Below are positions 54,018-55,639 of a stretch of DNA of 55,639 nucleotides, piece by piece (position 1 is the first letter of the stretch; every line of letters starts with the position of its first letter). This DNA comes from Methylobacterium sp. J-048 (lineage in GTDB: Bacteria; Pseudomonadota; Alphaproteobacteria; Rhizobiales; Beijerinckiaceae). A model generated the notes under the pieces. It was not told the origin of the DNA and searched no databases. It was given only the letters and a program-made list of their open reading frames with translations. The translations under genes and the position numbers were made by a program. The stretch covers positions 1 to 55,639 of the forward strand of contig NZ_JAKSYL010000050.1 in NCBI RefSeq assembly GCF_022829515.1, given 5' to 3'.

Positions 54018-54145
54018 CTCTCGGTGAAGCCTTACTGAAAACCGCGACCTACGATTGCATCGTGGCAGGGTGCGTATGGCTTGCAACCGTATCTTCAATT
54101 TATGGTTGCAGAGATGAAGCGTCTGAGGAAACCGGAGGACTGCGT

Positions 54146-54760
54146 ATGTCCGAGCGCGCCGAGACTGACGCCGCCCGAGGGATCCCCCTCGTAACCGCTT
54201 CGGAATCCGCAGCGGGGCGCCGACCGCGCTGGCCGCAGGTGCGCGCTGCGCTGGCCGCCGACCGGGCGCATTGGGAACGCCGCGGCCAGGGGCCGGCAGC
54301 CCTGCGCCGGGGCTATCACGCCGTCTGGCTGTATCGGCTCTCGCGCTACAGCCACGAGCGCGGCTGGCGGATGGCGGCCTGGCTGTTGTGGCTGGTCAAC
54401 GGCTGGTGGACCGGCGCCGACATCCCGCCCTCGAGCCGGATCGCCGGGGGGCTGTTCCTGCCGTATCCCCACGGCGCCGTGATCGCGGGAGCCGTCGGGC
54501 ACGACGCGGCCTTCGGCGTCCAGGCCTCGATCGGCGGCCTGCTGAAGGAGCCCGATCAGGATATCGGCGGCGGCCCCGGCCTGCCGGTTCTGGGCGACGG
54601 CGTGGTGCTGGAGGCCGGCGCGATCGTCCTCGGCGCCGTGCATATCGGGGACCGGGCCCGGCTCGGTCCGCGCACGATCATCCTCAAGGACGTGCAGGCG
54701 GGCGAGGCGGTGATGCCCCAGCCCTGGCGCGCTCTACCCGGTCGCGGAGGCGCGGCATGA
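54146..54760 (+). CDS. Hexapeptide-repeat acetyltransferase, serine acetyltransferase-like (first copy)
   Basis: A 204-residue acyltransferase. The N-terminal third is helical, with YHAVWLYRLSRYSHERGWRM and a hydrophobic stretch. The C-terminal part is a left-handed beta-helix: GLFLPYPHGAVIAGAVGHD, then GDGVVLEAGAIVLGAVHIGD. The catalytic His is in PYPHGAV. Despite its CysE-like annotation, its location divergent from a glycan export block suggests that it O-acetylates a sugar residue. The ATG at 54146 follows GGAGG at 54134-54138. Its stop overlaps the start of the second copy. Confidence 0.85.
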   Translation: MSERAETDAARGIPLVTASESAAGRRPRWPQVRAALAADRAHWERRGQGPAALRRGYHAVWLYRLSRYSHERGWRMAAWLLWLVNGWWTGADIPPSSRIAGGLFLPYPHGAVIAGAVGHDAAFGVQASIGGLLKEPDQDIGGGPGLPVLGDGVVLEAGAIVLGAVHIGDRARLGPRTIILKDVQAGEAVMPQPWRALPGRGGAA

Positions 54761-55479
54761 CCGGCCTCGCCGCAACCCCCGCGCCGAACGGCTTGGCGGA
54801 GCTGCGCCGGCTGCTGTCGGCGGACTTCGCCCGGGTCCTGCGCCAGACGACCGGCGGCAAGCCCACCTCCCGGCTGCGCCGGCTGATGCACCTGACCCTG
54901 CCGGCGATGCAAGTCGCGATCTTCCATCGGACCGCGCATTGGCTCCACGGCCGGGGCTGGCGCCGTTGTGCCGCCCTGATGTCGGACCTGTCGCTGCGGC
55001 TGACCGGCGCGAGCCTGCATCCGGGCTCGCCGATCGGGCCGGGCCTGTTCGTGCCCCACCCGGCCCGCGTGGTGTTCTGCGGCAGCGCTGGTGTCGATCT
55101 GATCCTGTTGCCCGGGACCCTGGTGGGACCGCGGGACTGGGTGTTTCCCGGGCAGCCGTTTCCGAAAGACGCGCCGCGCCTCGGCGACGGCGCGGTGGTG
55201 GGCGCCCACGCCGCGGTCCAGGGCGCCGTCACGGTCGGAGCAGGAGCGACGATCGGGATCGGCGTCTGCACCCTGCGGGACGTGCCGGCGGGCACCGTGA
55301 CGATGTTGGCCCAGCGGCAGATTCGAACGCTTGAGGCTGGCATCTTCGATGCACGGATATCGGCGCCGGATGAGCGCGGCGGCGGGATACACGCACCTCT
55401 CCCTCCCCCCTCTGCGGGGGAGGGAGGGCGCATGTCATTTCTGGAGCGGGCGTTCTGTCGGGTCGCGGACCATCCGTAG
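54757..55479 (+). CDS. Hexapeptide-repeat acetyltransferase, serine acetyltransferase-like (second copy)
   Basis: A 240-residue relative of the preceding protein. FHRTAHWLHGRGWRRCAALM parallels the first copy's N-terminal segment, and the beta-helix contains GPGLFVPHPARVVFCGSAG (catalytic His in VPHPARV), then GDGAVVGAHAAVQGAVTVGA. It overlaps the first copy by four bases. The last about 30 residues are out of character: HAPLPPPSAGEGG is encoded by the repeat palindrome at 55399-55426, so the natural end was probably earlier and has been replaced. Divergence from the polysaccharide block suggests sugar O-acetylation. Confidence 0.82.
   Translation: MTGLAATPAPNGLAELRRLLSADFARVLRQTTGGKPTSRLRRLMHLTLPAMQVAIFHRTAHWLHGRGWRRCAALMSDLSLRLTGASLHPGSPIGPGLFVPHPARVVFCGSAGVDLILLPGTLVGPRDWVFPGQPFPKDAPRLGDGAVVGAHAAVQGAVTVGAGATIGIGVCTLRDVPAGTVTMLAQRQIRTLEAGIFDARISAPDERGGGIHAPLPPPSAGEGGRMSFLERAFCRVADHP
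55399..55426. repeat. REP-like palindrome inside the 3' end of an acetyltransferase gene
   Basis: CTCCCTCCCCC (55399-55409) and GGGGGAGGGAG (55416-55426) are perfect 11-bp arms around CTCTGC. The CCCTC/GAGGG type resembles the palindromes at 26859 and 37081. It is read in frame as PLPPPSAGEGG, typical of intergenic repeats captured by a coding frame. Confidence 0.65.
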
Positions 55480-55639
55480 CCCAACGCACGACTCCGACAC
55501 CCGCAGACCCGGAGGGCGGCGACGCGCTTTCGCCACAATCCCGCAACCTCCGCCCGCTCCTCACGCCGGCCCGTGCCCCTGCCGTGTGAGAGCCCCCCGG
55601 CCCCGGCGGCCCGCGTGCCGCGGCGCAGCTAGCCCACGC
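55480..55639. other. Right-edge region without a recognised gene
   Basis: 160 bases of GC-rich sequence to the window edge. I could not support a gene, promoter or repeat here. Confidence 0.3.

Overview
The window is a roughly 70% GC stretch of ordinary alphaproteobacterial chromosome, most likely Methylobacterium or a close relative. The best marker is a tandem pair of 29-residue PqqA peptides (PQQ precursor) of the Methylobacterium type. Other pointers are an NDUFS4-like complex I protein beside tRNA-Pro, an alphaproteobacterial lptC-lptA-lptB block, a Tat-exported PaoABC-type aldehyde oxidase and a PQQ-type sugar dehydrogenase paired with a dihaem cytochrome c. I saw no prophage, integrase, transposase or CRISPR array.

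Layout. 1-4344: the start of a GH16-like lipoprotein, a Pcm-family methyltransferase, the sorbosone dehydrogenase/cytochrome c pair and a MOSC protein. 4345-8783: clpB with a strong terminator, then a divergent MFS/ArsR pair sharing a perfect operator-like palindrome. 8790-8890: a folded intergenic repeat. 8917-13598: a minus-strand row (IMPase, NUDIX, GST, SMP-30, trpS) headed by a short leader ORF with two Trp codons. 13977-18208: tRNA-Pro, NDUFS4-like protein, a deaminase, a spore-photoproduct-lyase-like radical SAM protein and a GGDEF-EAL protein. 18222-22196: an SDR/esterase/Baeyer-Villiger monooxygenase operon facing a TetR regulator across a palindrome. 22255-26762: a NupC transporter, an epimerase, tandem orphan pqqA genes and mgtE.

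26962-33528: an acyl-CoA ligase, the paoABC-type operon and an aldo/keto reductase. 33576-37071: nadABC behind two matching inverted repeats. 37247-41976: kup, a DUF4160/DUF2442-HTH pair with its own palindrome, and htpG. 42283-44554: lptC-lptA-lptB. 44544-49082: two MFS transporters, a DUF4258/DUF2283 pair and a DHH phosphoesterase. 49090-55479: a surface-polysaccharide cluster with two glycosyltransferases, a flippase, a parallel beta-helix lipoprotein and, divergently, two hexapeptide acetyltransferases.

The observations most worth following are the Trp-codon leader in front of trpS (a candidate attenuator of a tRNA synthetase in an alphaproteobacterium), the tandem pqqA locus without pqqBCDE nearby, the two small toxin-antitoxin-like pairs with palindromes in front, and the paired nad operators. 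Start sites were chosen by homology, ribosome binding sites and overlaps, because at this GC content long antisense and out-of-frame ORFs are everywhere. All family assignments come from reading motifs, not from database searches.
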